In this document: one piece after another, positions 24,448-34,554 of the stretch
How the letters are laid out: the number at the start of each line of letters is the position of its first letter
Numbering within the stretch: position 1 is the first letter of the stretch
Assembly: GCA_902806565.1 (NCBI GenBank)
Contig: CADCXA010000048.1
Span: 1 to 64,000 of the forward strand
DNA length: 64,000 nt
Direction of reading: 5' to 3'
Source of the DNA: Hypoxylon rubiginosum
Taxonomy: Eukaryota; Ascomycota; Sordariomycetes; Xylariales; Hypoxylaceae
The notes under the pieces: generated by a model
Databases searched by the model: none
What the model was told of the DNA's origin: nothing
The model's input: the letters and a program-made list of their open reading frames with translations, nothing else
Program-made: the position numbers and the translations under genes

Positions 24448-26151
24448 ATGGCTGCCAACGACTACTACAAATCTTCGTCGAGGCCCTACAACAATTACGA
24501 GCCGTCCATATCTTCGACGAATCCGCCCTCTTACACATCACAACCGCAGCAACACCCTCAAGACCCGCGGGCCGGTGCTTCCACCGTATCCCCCTTCGAG
24601 TCCGTTTTTGACGATCACGTCTACCCGACCGACTCACATACCCGCCCGAATGCTGACTCCATAAACAGCAGCCAGCAGACTTTCGCCTACGACACGAGAT
24701 ATCACGGTGCTGCGCCTGGTGATGTCTCTCCCGTAGGCGCTGATGACATTCCTTTGCGCCAACATAACAAGACCCCCGGTTTTGCCGCCGACTCGACCGA
24801 CCATGTCTACGATGTCCCCGAGCAGGAGGCTAGCTCTCGAGCCCCACCCAAGCGAGGCCTGCTACGTTTTGGGGAGCTGGGCATGCTGGGATCCGAGAAG
24901 AAGAGGATACCGGTCATGGTTTACCTCTTTTCCCTCATCCAGATCGGCGTCTTCATTGGCGAACTGGTCAAGGCCGCCCAGCTAACCGGCAGCCCGATCC
25001 AGACCCAACCTCAGTTCAACCCTATGATAGGCCCATCGCAGCAGGTTCTCATCAACATGGGCTCGAGATTCGTTCCCTGCATGAAGAATGTCGACGGCGT
25101 GCAGAACTACAACGCTTCGGCCGACGCCATTGAACCGGGGTTCGGATGGCCGTGCCCCAATACGACGTCGCTCGATCCCCAAAACGACTCGAATAAGTGT
25201 TCGCTCTCGGAGCTCTGCGGTTTCAGCGGCGTCCCTAATCCCGAATGGGACCCCTCGAACGGCCTCAATCAGACGCCGGCGCCCAATCAGTGGTTCCGCT
25301 TCATAATTCCCATATTTATGCACGCCGGCATCATCCACATTGGCTTCAATCTACTGTTGCAGCTGACCATGGGAAAGGAGATCGAGCGGTCCATCGGATC
25401 CCTGCGATTCTTCGTCGTCTATATGAGCGCCGGCATCTTTGGTTTCGTGATGGGTGGTAACTACGCCGCCCCTGGCATCTCATCCACTGGAGCGTCGGGG
25501 TCGCTGTTCGGGATCATCGCCATAACTTTACTCGATCTTCTCTATTCGTGGAATGAGAGGCGCAATCCCGGTAGAGAGCTGTTATTCATCATCATCGAGA
25601 TTGTCGTATCATTTGCGCTCGGTCTTCTACCTGGCCTAGACAATTTCTCCCATATTGGTGGGTTTATCGTGGGCCTGTGCCTAGGTATCTGCGTTCTCCA
25701 TTCGCCAAATGCTCTGCGTCGCAGGATCGGCGAAGATCACTTCGGGGGGCCTTCGTATTCCACCGTAGGCGGCGGCATAACCAGTGTCGCCTTCCCTGCC
25801 TTCTACAGAAACCCCGTAGGCTTCTTCAAGGGACGAAAGCCTTTGTGGTGGGCGTGGTGGCTTGTCCGTGCTGGTTTCCTTGTCCTCGTCATCGTCGTCT
25901 TTATCGTCCTACTCAACAATTTCTACTCTAACCAGAACAATTGTAGTTGGTGCAAGTATCTCAGCTGCTTGGTGAGTGGATCCATGTTTTGCTACCCTAT
26001 ACCCCTATACCTGTGAGACTAACGCATATTTGTACAGCCCGTCAACAACTGGTGTGATATCGGAAACTTGACCATCACGTCGTCAAGCACTACTAGCAAG
26101 CGAAGTATCGATCTGTTTCCGCTTGAGAAGGTCTCAAACTTGTACGGGTGA
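24448..26151 (+). CDS. Rhomboid-family intramembrane serine protease
   Basis: 545 residues from two exons (24448-25971, 26038-26151; phase-0 GT-AG intron). The ATG sits in a good context (GCCATGG). Residues 1-145 are hydrophilic, rich in Pro, Ser and Asn, probably cytosolic. Then come a membrane segment (VMVYLFSLIQIGVFIGEL), a luminal loop with several Cys, and the rhomboid core: HAGIIHIGFNLLLQ, catalytic Ser350 in GASGSLFG and catalytic His402 in HIGGFIVG, followed by two further membrane segments. A Cys-containing tail (NCSWCKYLSCLP) follows. This arrangement matches fungal secretory-pathway rhomboids rather than the mitochondrial PARL/Pcp1 type. Substrates are unknown. The gene looks intact. 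Confidence 0.92.
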
Positions 26152-26780
26152 TTGGTCATAGAGAGTGGGCGATAGGTGGATTTATGATACCCGAATAAAG
26201 GTTTGGAGCTGCGTGAGAACGGACGACCTTCATACTAATGATGGGCTGCTCGGAACGGTGGAGGGGGTGGTAAAAAGGTTCCGTCGGGTAGTGTGCGTTG
26301 AGATGTTTTGTACTCGAGCGTCCTGCGGTATTGCTGTAATTGAGTCCACCTCATGCGAAATGAATTCAAACGAATTTTATAAAATAGACCGCTTCGGTCT
26401 GCTGTGAAATCATACGTACTCGGAAAAGACCGTTTATTAGGCTGGTTCACGAAGGTCCTGGGTAGGTATTCTACAATAGTATTTTTCACGGCTGTAATAC
26501 TTCAAATTATAATGAATACATTATACGTACAGTGTAGAACATTGTCAAGTAAGTAGTGTTCGATGACTACCTACACCTAGGTATCCACATCTAGAAGAAC
26601 GGAAAGCGAAGTTCTGATACAGGGGCTTAAGAACATCCTCACAAGGTATGGAAAGAATGCAAGTTAGGATTGGTATTTCAATACGAAACTAGGTGTATCG
26701 AGGAAATGTGCCATTCAGTCATTACATCAAAGCATCAAAGCATTAAAGCAAAACATAACGCCCGGGTATCCAAGTCATGA
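26152..26780. other. Intergenic region between convergent genes
   Basis: About 630 bp between the 3' ends of the rhomboid and CAP-G genes, so it should hold two 3' UTRs and polyadenylation sites. It includes a CCTAGGT palindrome near 26577. No gene is seen. Confidence 0.6.
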
Positions 26781-29700
26781 CTATCGCGCCTCTCCATCTG
26801 TCAACAAGTCTTCCACCAGCGAATCGCCTTCGCTTCGACGAATCGTAGTAGAAGTATCACCTTCCCCTTGTGCGTCTTCCTGTTCCTCCTCGATTGCTGG
26901 CTCGTGGATGACGGTGACATCTTCGGTGATAGTCTTGTCATCCGACGGAGCGAGAGACGCACCTCTGCTACCGCTTCGCCTGGACATCTTATCCTGCTCG
27001 CCCAGTTGGTTTACGATCTTACCCAAACTGACATGGATCTTGTACAGGGCATTCCTACTTGTGGCGTCCGACAGAAAATTCTCTTCGACCGCCAACGACA
27101 CCGTTTCATACAGATCACGGATGTTATCCTCAGTGGAGGCTGGCGAGATGTATAGTTTCCCTAGCAAAGGTGCGATCACCTTTTTCTCTTCCTCTGTATC
27201 GTTATTAGCATGACTGGAGGAGACATCCTAACCATGGCGAGGGACTTACTACTGATATTGCCATTTAAATTGTCAAGGATGTTCCGCGCCAAGTCCAGAT
27301 GAACGTCCCCGTTGACGTTCTTCTTGTCCGCATCCATGGGAATCCCAGGGGTGTAGCACTTTCGAGGATCCGTCCAGTCGACGAGACAAGCACCGATGGT
27401 GTTGAGGCTGGCCATTTCGTCGCCCACATCTATGTCGTCGTCATCGACGAGACCTTCCCTGACGTTGTACAGAGCATGCAGGGCATCGAGTGCCACATGG
27501 CCCATGAGCTCCTGGTTTTCAGCCCTTGAAAAGCAGAACACGGGTAGGAAATAGTTAAGAGCTTGCCTGACACTCTGGTTTCCCGCCGTCGAAGGATCAA
27601 AATAGGCTACTATGAGTGTCCTAAGTAGCTCCACCGAGGTATCGTGGTCCGTAACTACACGGCCTAGCAACAATTTGCAGACTGCTACCGTTGCTGCGCC
27701 TTGGACCTCTGGGTTTTTGGACCCGGATCGGAGTGCTCGAATATACACTTTCAGCAAAGCTGGATTCGCCGAGAGGAGTTGTGCCCCATGGACGTTCAAA
27801 ATATCCGTGAGAATCTGGAGTGCGGTAATCTGAAGAGCCGCGTGGCCTTTGCTGAAGAAGTGCATAAAGAGAGTTAGATTCTCCTCAGCAAGCGGCCGGT
27901 CGAGGAGCGAGCACAGTCCTAGGCAGACCAACCCACGTTCACGAACCGGTGCTTCGTGGCTGCGGACGGCGGGAACCACGAGGTTGTTTAGCATCGACAC
28001 CAGGTGATCGTTTTGCTGGAGGGTGCCTTCAACGTTGGAGAGCATGCATTGAACGATATGCAAGCACTTCATATTGATCATGATCTCCTTGATTGCCTTT
28101 TCTCGGACTTCCTCCTCGCTTAGATTTGTGTCCTGATCGTGCTTCCCGCTCTTGGTGGGAGTGCTGTCGCCGCTGACTTCAGATCGCGCCGAATGGAAGC
28201 TCTCCTCGCCGTCGCCGATCGCGGATTCATCAACAATAGTGTCGTGAACGTCCGCAACGGCTTCGAGGACGATGCTGCAGAACTCTTTCTCGCCAGCCGT
28301 ATCCGGCGCGCATATATCTCGAAGCACGTTGATAGTTAGCTTGGTAATTTCATCGGGTAATTCCGGTATAGACAAGGTTTGCCGCAACAGGGCAAACATC
28401 TTGCGCCGGCCAACCTCGTCCGAGTAGTCCAGGGTGAGGATGATATGTAGTAGCTGCTCGACGATGAACTCCTGCTCAACCGTATCCTCTTCTTCGTCGT
28501 CCTCTACGTTGTCCTGGTTGTTAACTCTCCTAATGGCTTCAATAAGGACATTTAGATAGCGTTCGAGGAAGAAGGCCAGTTTGGTGACCTCAGGTAGCTT
28601 CTCCTCCACCAGGGATTCATATTTTCCATTCCCCTCGGTCCGACAGAAGTCGTTGAAGCTCCGTGCAATGAAAATGGATTCGGCGCCGAGCGTTTCCCAG
28701 TAATTGTCATTAAACTCTACAGCATCGCGGTAATCCGGTCTTCCTTCCCAAAAGCCCTTCATGGCCTCCAACGCCACGCCGTTTTCGACGCCAGAGTTGA
28801 CAATGTCGATACGCTCAAGCAGTTCAAGGAGCCCATCTAAGCTTGGAGGAGCCGGTTCAGTGGGGTTTTCACCTTCTTCGGGCTGATTGACACCAGCGCA
28901 GTCCTCAATCCAACGCTCACGAAACAGTCGCCCGGCAGCCTTTCGGACATTCTCATCTCTATCCCGCAGCCCCCAGCGGAGCAGCTTTTCTCTCATAGAG
29001 AGGGACAGATGTCGAAAGTCGCCGAGTGCTGGCAACAGTTTAGAATAGACTGCGCGGCGAGTGGCAGGATCCGAGTCCCTGGCCCTCTCTAGAAGATAGG
29101 GGAGGGTGTTTGGTAGGATAGGTAGGTTGACAAGAAGCGAGCGCCTCACATCGGCGCTAGGGTCGTTCTGCAAAACTTCGAGGAGCTTTTCCAGCAGGCC
29201 AGTCTCGGCGTCATCATCGCTGTCGTCCGAGTTGACCATACCCTCGACCTGGTTCCCAGCCAATCTGCCGAGGCCCAGAACAGCTTGTGACCGGACCATA
29301 GCTTCCTTATCTCGAATTCTCTTCAGAAGACCATGACGCAGCTTCTGGAACAAGTCGTCATCGATGGCATCTAGAGAGTTGATGACGTGGGAGATGAGTT
29401 GAGTAGATCTGTATCTGACAAACTTGTCCTTGGTGGTGAGCAAGGGCAAGATAGCCTCCATGACCTGAGTAGTTAGGCGCGTGCTTGGAGTCTCGGGCAT
29501 GGTACTGGCATCGACATCCTCCTCCCCTAACAGCTCGTTGTCCTTGTCGTTGGCGTGGCGTAGGAACAGGCCGATGAAGCGTATGGTCTTTTCGCCAACA
29601 CCCTCGCTCTTCTTCACAGGCATAACCCTGAGAACACATCGGGTGAATTCGTTGTTAAAGTCGGTCTCGTGGAAATCGGTCGGAGCCGACTTATTGGGAC

Positions 29701-29965
29701 GCGTCGGCTCGTAACAGCAAGCCTCGTGGACCTTACGGAGATTGACGACCAACTTCCTGTGTGTGGCGGTGGTCTTCTGCGCATCGCCGAATATCGCGCA
29801 TACTTGTCTTCGTAGGTCGCTGTCGGGAGCCTCTTCGGGAATGTCAATATTAGACGACGAGACACGGGACGCTGCCGAGGCGCGCGAGTTCAGGGTCGCG
29901 TTGGAGGCTTTGTGAGATACTGCGGCCGAGGTCCGTGTGGACCTGGTACCTACTCGAGCCGGCAT
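26781..29965 (-). CDS. YCG1: Condensin complex subunit 3 (CAP-G)
   Basis: 1043 residues from two exons (29965-27233, 27179-26781) with one 53-nt intron; SLAM-VIAPLLGK is the join. The start is the first ATG of MPARVGTRSTRTS; codons upstream in the same frame lack ATG. The N-terminal two thirds are HEAT-type helical repeats (FVRYRSTQLISHVINSLDAI, VRSQAVLGLGRLAGNQ), followed by acidic linkers and the C-terminal Cnd3 region with ERGLVCLGLCSLLDRPLAEE. Known role: HEAT subunit of condensin that binds the kleisin Brn1/CAP-H and DNA, needed for mitotic chromosome compaction. The tail is low-complexity, acidic and Ser/Thr-rich, a plausible phosphorylation region. It is divergent from NOP4 with 492 bp between start codons. 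Confidence 0.93.
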
Positions 29966-30457
29966 GGTTGGATAGGACGAGAGAATTTGATTGTTAAAGG
30001 ATATATGATTCAAATTTGTTTGTCTTGGATAAACTTGGGGCGCAAAATGTTGCCGCCTTTGGTGGGATGTTTTGTATATTTTGTATATACCAAGGTATTT
30101 TGCGCCGCGACTTGTGTCTAAATGTTATTATTGCTTAGTGCCTAGAAATGGTAGTTAAATCAATAAACCAATCCGGCTGCTAGGACAACAACCCCGCGGC
30201 CCCCTGCGGCCCCACTCCATGATACTATGTACCCACTAGCCCACTGCGCACCCAGGCAGCCTGGCAGCCAGGCACCCTGCACCCCACTAGGCGATAAGGC
30301 CGATCTTATCGAATTTTTTTTCTTCCTAAAGAATTTCATATTTTCTCTTCACCTTTCCTGCTCAGTAGTTGTTCAACTTACGAGGGAGAAGAATACCTAA
30401 CCGCAACACCATTGAACTGTGCAACAGTCTTTAGACGACCTTTGATGTTCCGACAAT
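29966..30457. promoter_or_regulatory. Shared divergent promoter of YCG1 and NOP4
   Basis: 492 bp separate the ATG codons of two divergently transcribed genes, so both promoters must lie here. Visible are a C-rich stretch with repeated CAGCC/GCAGCC words around 30235-30290 and a T-run before the NOP4 leader. No specific factor site can be named with confidence. Confidence 0.5.
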
Positions 30458-30471
30458 ATGGGTGGCAATAG
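30445..30471 (+). promoter_or_regulatory. uORF overlapping the NOP4 start
   Basis: An upstream ATG at 30445 opens an 8-codon frame that ends with TAG at 30469-30471, beyond the NOP4 ATG at 30458 and in a different frame. Ribosomes starting here could not reinitiate at the main ATG without moving back, so NOP4 would depend on leaky scanning or a downstream transcription start. Whether the mRNA includes 30445 is not known. Confidence 0.45.
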
Positions 30472-32710
30472 TGATCTTAAGAGATCCAGGGTGGAGAGTG
30501 CGGATTCAAACGTACCATCGAAAGATGTTGGGTCTACTGTCGAGCCGCCCACCAAGAAAGTTCGAGTCGAGGAGAACAGGTCTCTCTTCGTACGCTCGCT
30601 TCCTCCTACCGCCACCGACGACACATTGACCGAGTTCTTTTCTCAACACTTCCCCGTGAAGCATGCTACTGTCATCCTGGATCCTCAGACGAAGCTTTCT
30701 CGCGGTTATGGCTTTGTTACTTTCACCGATGCCGACGATGCCCAAGAAGCCAAGAAAAAGCTCCACAAACAAAAATTGGACGGCCGCCCGCTGGTGCTAG
30801 AGGTAGCAGAGCCACGACATCGTCAATCTACCTCTGATTCGGCTGGTGCTGCTTCCAAGAAGGCCGAGAGGGAGGCAATGCTGGCCGAGGCTCGTAAAGT
30901 ACCTAAGTTGATTGTACGGAACTTGCCGTGGAGCATCAAGTCGTCGAATCAATTGGCGGCCTTGTTCCAAAGCTACGGAAAGGTGAAATATGCCGACCTT
31001 CCAAATGCCAAAGGGAAACTATCCGGCTTTGGGTTCGTCACTATGCGTGGCCGGAAGAATGCCGAGAGAGCTATGGACGCCGTTAATGGGAAGACGGTTG
31101 ATGGCAGAACTCTTGCTGTGGACTGGGCTGTTGACAAGCAGACTTGGGAGCAACAGAAGCACCAAGCACAAGATGACACCACGAAGAAGGACACTGCGGC
31201 TGCGGATCCGGCGGGTGCTTCTGAGGACGATAACGCGAAGTCGACCGAAGAACGTCAAAAACAGGATGAAGACGACGAGAAGGAAAAAGACGATGATGAC
31301 GAGGAAGAGGAAGATGAAGATATTAAAAATTTCATGAAAAATCATATGGAAAACCTTGAGGACGAGGATAGCGATGCCAACCCGGATGAAGCTGATAAGG
31401 AGGATCAAGGCGAAGACTTCGAAGAGGATGCTAACGCACCAGGAAGCGCATCCACATCGAAGCGCCTTGTGACAGATAACAAATCTACCATTTTCATTCG
31501 AAATCTACCATTCACGACTACAGATGCGGAGCTCAAGTCCCACTTCGAGCAATTTGGAAGTATACGGTACGCCCGCATAGTAGTTGATCGAGCGACTGAT
31601 CGACCAGCCGGCACGGGTTTCGTCTGTTTTGTCAGCGAGGCTGAATCGAAGGAGTGCCTCAAAGGTGCGCCTCGCCCTCAGCAATCTACGATACCGAATA
31701 AGAAGTCGATTCTGCAGAACGAATTAGCGGATGAGCAGGGCAAGTACACCATCGACGGCCGCATCCTTCAGCTGTCGCAGGCTGTAAGCAAGGACGAAGC
31801 AAGTCGTCTTGCGGAGACGGGTGTTGCAGCAAGGCAAACCAAGGAAAAAGACAAGCGTCGATTATATTTGCTAGCTGAGGGTACTATTATGAAGGACTCG
31901 CCTTTATATGCTTTGCTCCCATCATCGGATGTCAAGATTCGGGAGCAGAGTGCTGGCCAGCGAAAGAAGCTTATTCAAGGCAACCCAAGCTTACACCTAA
32001 GCCTCACTCGCTTGGCAATTCGCAATATTCCTCGTAATATAGACTCCAAGAAACTCAAGGCCCTTGCTCGCGAAGCCGTTGTCGGCTTCGCGAAGGATGT
32101 TAAAGAAGGCCGAAGACAGCCGCTGTCCAAAGAAGAAAGTGCTCGGGGTGGCGCAGAGGATCGGGAAGCTGAACATCGGCGCAGAGAAAAGGGGAAGGGT
32201 ATTGTTCAACAGGCCAAAATTGTATTCGAGAACAAGGAGGGATCCAAGGTGCCCGAAGTAGACGATGCCGGCAAAAGCCGAGGCTATGGCTTCGTCGAAT
32301 ATACTTCGCACCGATGGGCACTCATGGGCTTGAGATATCTGAATGGGCACGCACTGGAAAATACGACGGGGAAGACGCAGCGGTTGATTGTCGAATTTGC
32401 TATTGAAAATGCACAAGTCGTGGCAAGGCGAAAGGATATGCAAGCTAAACAACGAATGCGAAGCAGCCAACCCTCTGGGAACCAAGACACGGCCCATCCG
32501 ACCGCACATGCCGGTATGGCCCCTAAGCCGAAGGGTAAGGACTTTTCGGTATCCAAGGATAGATGGCAGAAGCAGGAGAAAGGCAAAGCCGCGGTCAATA
32601 GTGGTGACCCAACAGAGGGTCAGGACGGCTCGGCCCGGGATACTTTACAGCAGAAGATTATTGCGAGGAAGAGGATGACGAGGAAAAAGAAGGCTCAGGC
32701 CCGCCATTGA
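30458..32710 (+). CDS. NOP4: Nop4/RBM28-like nucleolar RNA-binding protein (four RRMs)
   Basis: A single uninterrupted exon of 750 residues. RRM1 is at about 42-120 (SLFVRSLPPTATDD, RGYGFVTFTD), RRM2 at about 149-227 (KLIVRNLPWSIK, GFGFVTMRG) and RRM3 at about 343-450 (TIFIRNLPFTTTD, GTGFVCFVSE, with an insertion before its last strand). RRM4 is at about 510-660 (SLTRLAIRNIPRNIDSKK, RGYGFVEYTSH). A strongly acidic D/E region (about 255-330) separates RRM2 and RRM3, and the C-terminus is basic, ending in RKRMTRKKKAQARH. The family member Nop4 is needed for 60S ribosomal subunit maturation in the nucleolus. Four RRMs plus the acid patch match it in order and length. A start-overlapping uORF lies just upstream. 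Confidence 0.93.
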   Translation: MGGNSDLKRSRVESADSNVPSKDVGSTVEPPTKKVRVEENRSLFVRSLPPTATDDTLTEFFSQHFPVKHATVILDPQTKLSRGYGFVTFTDADDAQEAKKKLHKQKLDGRPLVLEVAEPRHRQSTSDSAGAASKKAEREAMLAEARKVPKLIVRNLPWSIKSSNQLAALFQSYGKVKYADLPNAKGKLSGFGFVTMRGRKNAERAMDAVNGKTVDGRTLAVDWAVDKQTWEQQKHQAQDDTTKKDTAAADPAGASEDDNAKSTEERQKQDEDDEKEKDDDDEEEEDEDIKNFMKNHMENLEDEDSDANPDEADKEDQGEDFEEDANAPGSASTSKRLVTDNKSTIFIRNLPFTTTDAELKSHFEQFGSIRYARIVVDRATDRPAGTGFVCFVSEAESKECLKGAPRPQQSTIPNKKSILQNELADEQGKYTIDGRILQLSQAVSKDEASRLAETGVAARQTKEKDKRRLYLLAEGTIMKDSPLYALLPSSDVKIREQSAGQRKKLIQGNPSLHLSLTRLAIRNIPRNIDSKKLKALAREAVVGFAKDVKEGRRQPLSKEESARGGAEDREAEHRRREKGKGIVQQAKIVFENKEGSKVPEVDDAGKSRGYGFVEYTSHRWALMGLRYLNGHALENTTGKTQRLIVEFAIENAQVVARRKDMQAKQRMRSSQPSGNQDTAHPTAHAGMAPKPKGKDFSVSKDRWQKQEKGKAAVNSGDPTEGQDGSARDTLQQKIIARKRMTRKKKAQARH

Positions 32711-33017
32711 AATTGAAGTATAGTTCGATTATTATCACAGGCCTATAGGTGTATGATTCTACTCGGCGGTTGGACAGCTTCGTGGTTGCGGCATCGGCCT
32801 CAAATGAGTTTATTGTTATTGTTGCTAAGCTGAGAGTATACACGAGTAGTGTTACCTGAGAGCTGGGTGGGCACCCCCTGATCGACCTGGGAGCTTGGTG
32901 TTATTTAGAACAAGTGAACGGAATTCTTATCAAACCAGCATGCGATGAAGATGGGCAGGTTAATACATATCACCTCTAAAACAAGCCGGTTGACTTCGTA
33001 TCCCTTTCAGTATTTTT
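32711..33017. other. Short convergent intergenic region
   Basis: 307 bp between the 3' ends of NOP4 and the minus-strand unknown gene. No gene or repeat of note. Confidence 0.55.
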
Positions 33018-34013
33018 TTAACTTGTATTTTCAGTTTCGTCGGTTGTCTCTGACCTCTCTCTGTCTTTTGAGATCTTCCACGTCGACCATACCCGCGTGC
33101 TTTCACTTAGCGCTACTATGTTGCCGTACGCATCGAGTTGCTGTGTTGTAGTTGTTGTCTCATTCTTACCATTGCGGACGCGCTGTTGGACCGTTTCTAA
33201 GACTTTGCCACCACCTGGAGTCTCAATTGTCCGAGTAACCGGTGCGTCTTCGGAATCCGATGAGCTTTTGTTTTCTGTCGATCCGGACTTCACATTTGAT
33301 ATCCCTTGAGGAGTATGTGTCGTTACTGGGCTATTCATAGCAAATTTAGATTCGACGGCTGCGTATAGGTCCTCCTCTAGGTCTGCTTGTTTCTCATGTG
33401 TCGTAGCATCGCGCTTAGATGCTCCCTCTTTACACTCTGACCATGGGTGGTGCCCTTCTTCCCAATGGGATCCCCAATGTAGTAGCGGATGGTTTAAAAT
33501 GCCTGGTCGGTTTGATGACGGCCGTTGATGGAATGTCATGTCATCCGTCTGCCAAAGCGTCTGAGGTAAAATGTAGCCGTAAGAGAGCTCGCGCCTGGCG
33601 GACGGCGAGAGGGGAAAATAAGCATCCCATAGGCCTCGGCGTCCCAGACCGACCGCCCAGGCACTAACAGGCATGCCCCAGGGAAAGTATCGGATGTGTT
33701 CGAGATGTTTCTCCAATATAAGATCTTGCAGATTCGAGAGCGGACGTCCTGAATTTACAGCTAGAAGATCTTCGAACGCGTCTCGGAAAGTGAAACAATC
33801 TGGGTAGACATGTGCTGCGTCTCTGGGGCGAGGTTGTGGTAAGGATTGGAGATTTAAAGGGGAATACGTCGATGATGTCGCCCACGACAGGACGTCATCT
33901 ACACTAGCACTTCCTTTATCATCTGGACCGGAAGAGGTGTCTTCATCCTTGCTTCGAGACGGAGCATGATCCGGGGTGCCGTCTGCTATCCCGTCGCCAT
34001 CGTGCGTCCCCAT
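33018..34013 (-). CDS. Uncharacterised fungal protein (331 aa)
   Basis: A single exon starting at ATG 34013 (MGTHDGDGIADGTPD); the frame extends upstream without another ATG. I do not recognise a named family. The N-terminal 60 residues are acidic, rich in Ser and Asp. The middle has an aromatic-rich core (DAFEDLLAVNSGRPL, FPWGMPVSAWAVGLGRRG and HPLLHWGSHWEEGHHPWSE), rich in Trp, His and Gly and probably folded. The last 130 residues are polar, with a Thr run and the segment TQQLDAYGNIVALSESTRVW. No signal peptide or membrane segment is visible. Normal codon use and the conserved-looking core suggest a real gene. It is divergent from LAS21, 541 bp away. Confidence 0.75.
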   Translation of the reverse strand: MGTHDGDGIADGTPDHAPSRSKDEDTSSGPDDKGSASVDDVLSWATSSTYSPLNLQSLPQPRPRDAAHVYPDCFTFRDAFEDLLAVNSGRPLSNLQDLILEKHLEHIRYFPWGMPVSAWAVGLGRRGLWDAYFPLSPSARRELSYGYILPQTLWQTDDMTFHQRPSSNRPGILNHPLLHWGSHWEEGHHPWSECKEGASKRDATTHEKQADLEEDLYAAVESKFAMNSPVTTHTPQGISNVKSGSTENKSSSDSEDAPVTRTIETPGGGKVLETVQQRVRNGKNETTTTTQQLDAYGNIVALSESTRVWSTWKISKDRERSETTDETENTS

Positions 34014-34554
34014 GGTCACTAGCGATCCCAAGATGGGTTGAAAAGCCCGTTGGATATTACTGTCGATGTGGTTTTAAAGTGAATGAATGGGTTCTCTGAT
34101 GAGTTGTTGATGGCCATTGACCATTGACCATTGACCATGAATTCGATTATAAGGGAGACAAAAGTCGGGATATGGAAAGCTCTAGAAACCAGAAACGAGC
34201 AGTTGAGAAATGCTTATAGGCGGTATTCGTATAATATAGCCAATGCAGGTACAACAAATGTATGCACTATGCACTATGCACTATGACTATGCACTATGAC
34301 GCCTGCCGACACGGAGTTGAGCTTTTGAGCTTTAGGTCTTAGATGTCTTAGATAGCTGAAGTGGGGCATCAATTTCTATTTCCATTTTCCGTATCCGATT
34401 CTCCATATCGCGAACACGCTTCATCTTGATGACCGACGCGATTCCTTTACCTCACGGTACTTAGACAATGGAGTATAGTGAAAGGAACTGCTAGGTTGCG
34501 CTTATGAATATATATCTAATTGTTCCGTAAAAACTACACTCCGTACTGTTGGAC
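34014..34554. promoter_or_regulatory. Divergent promoter region with TGCACTA repeats
   Basis: 541 bp between the start codons of the unknown minus-strand gene and LAS21. Contains tandem repeats of a 7-bp TGCACTA unit at 34261-34300 and a triplicated TTGACCA word near 34110-34135. No open frame of interest. Confidence 0.5.
34261..34300 (+). repeat. TGCACTA tandem repeat
   Basis: Five to six units of TGCACTA, one interrupted by TGACTA, in the divergent promoter before LAS21. Confidence 0.85.
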
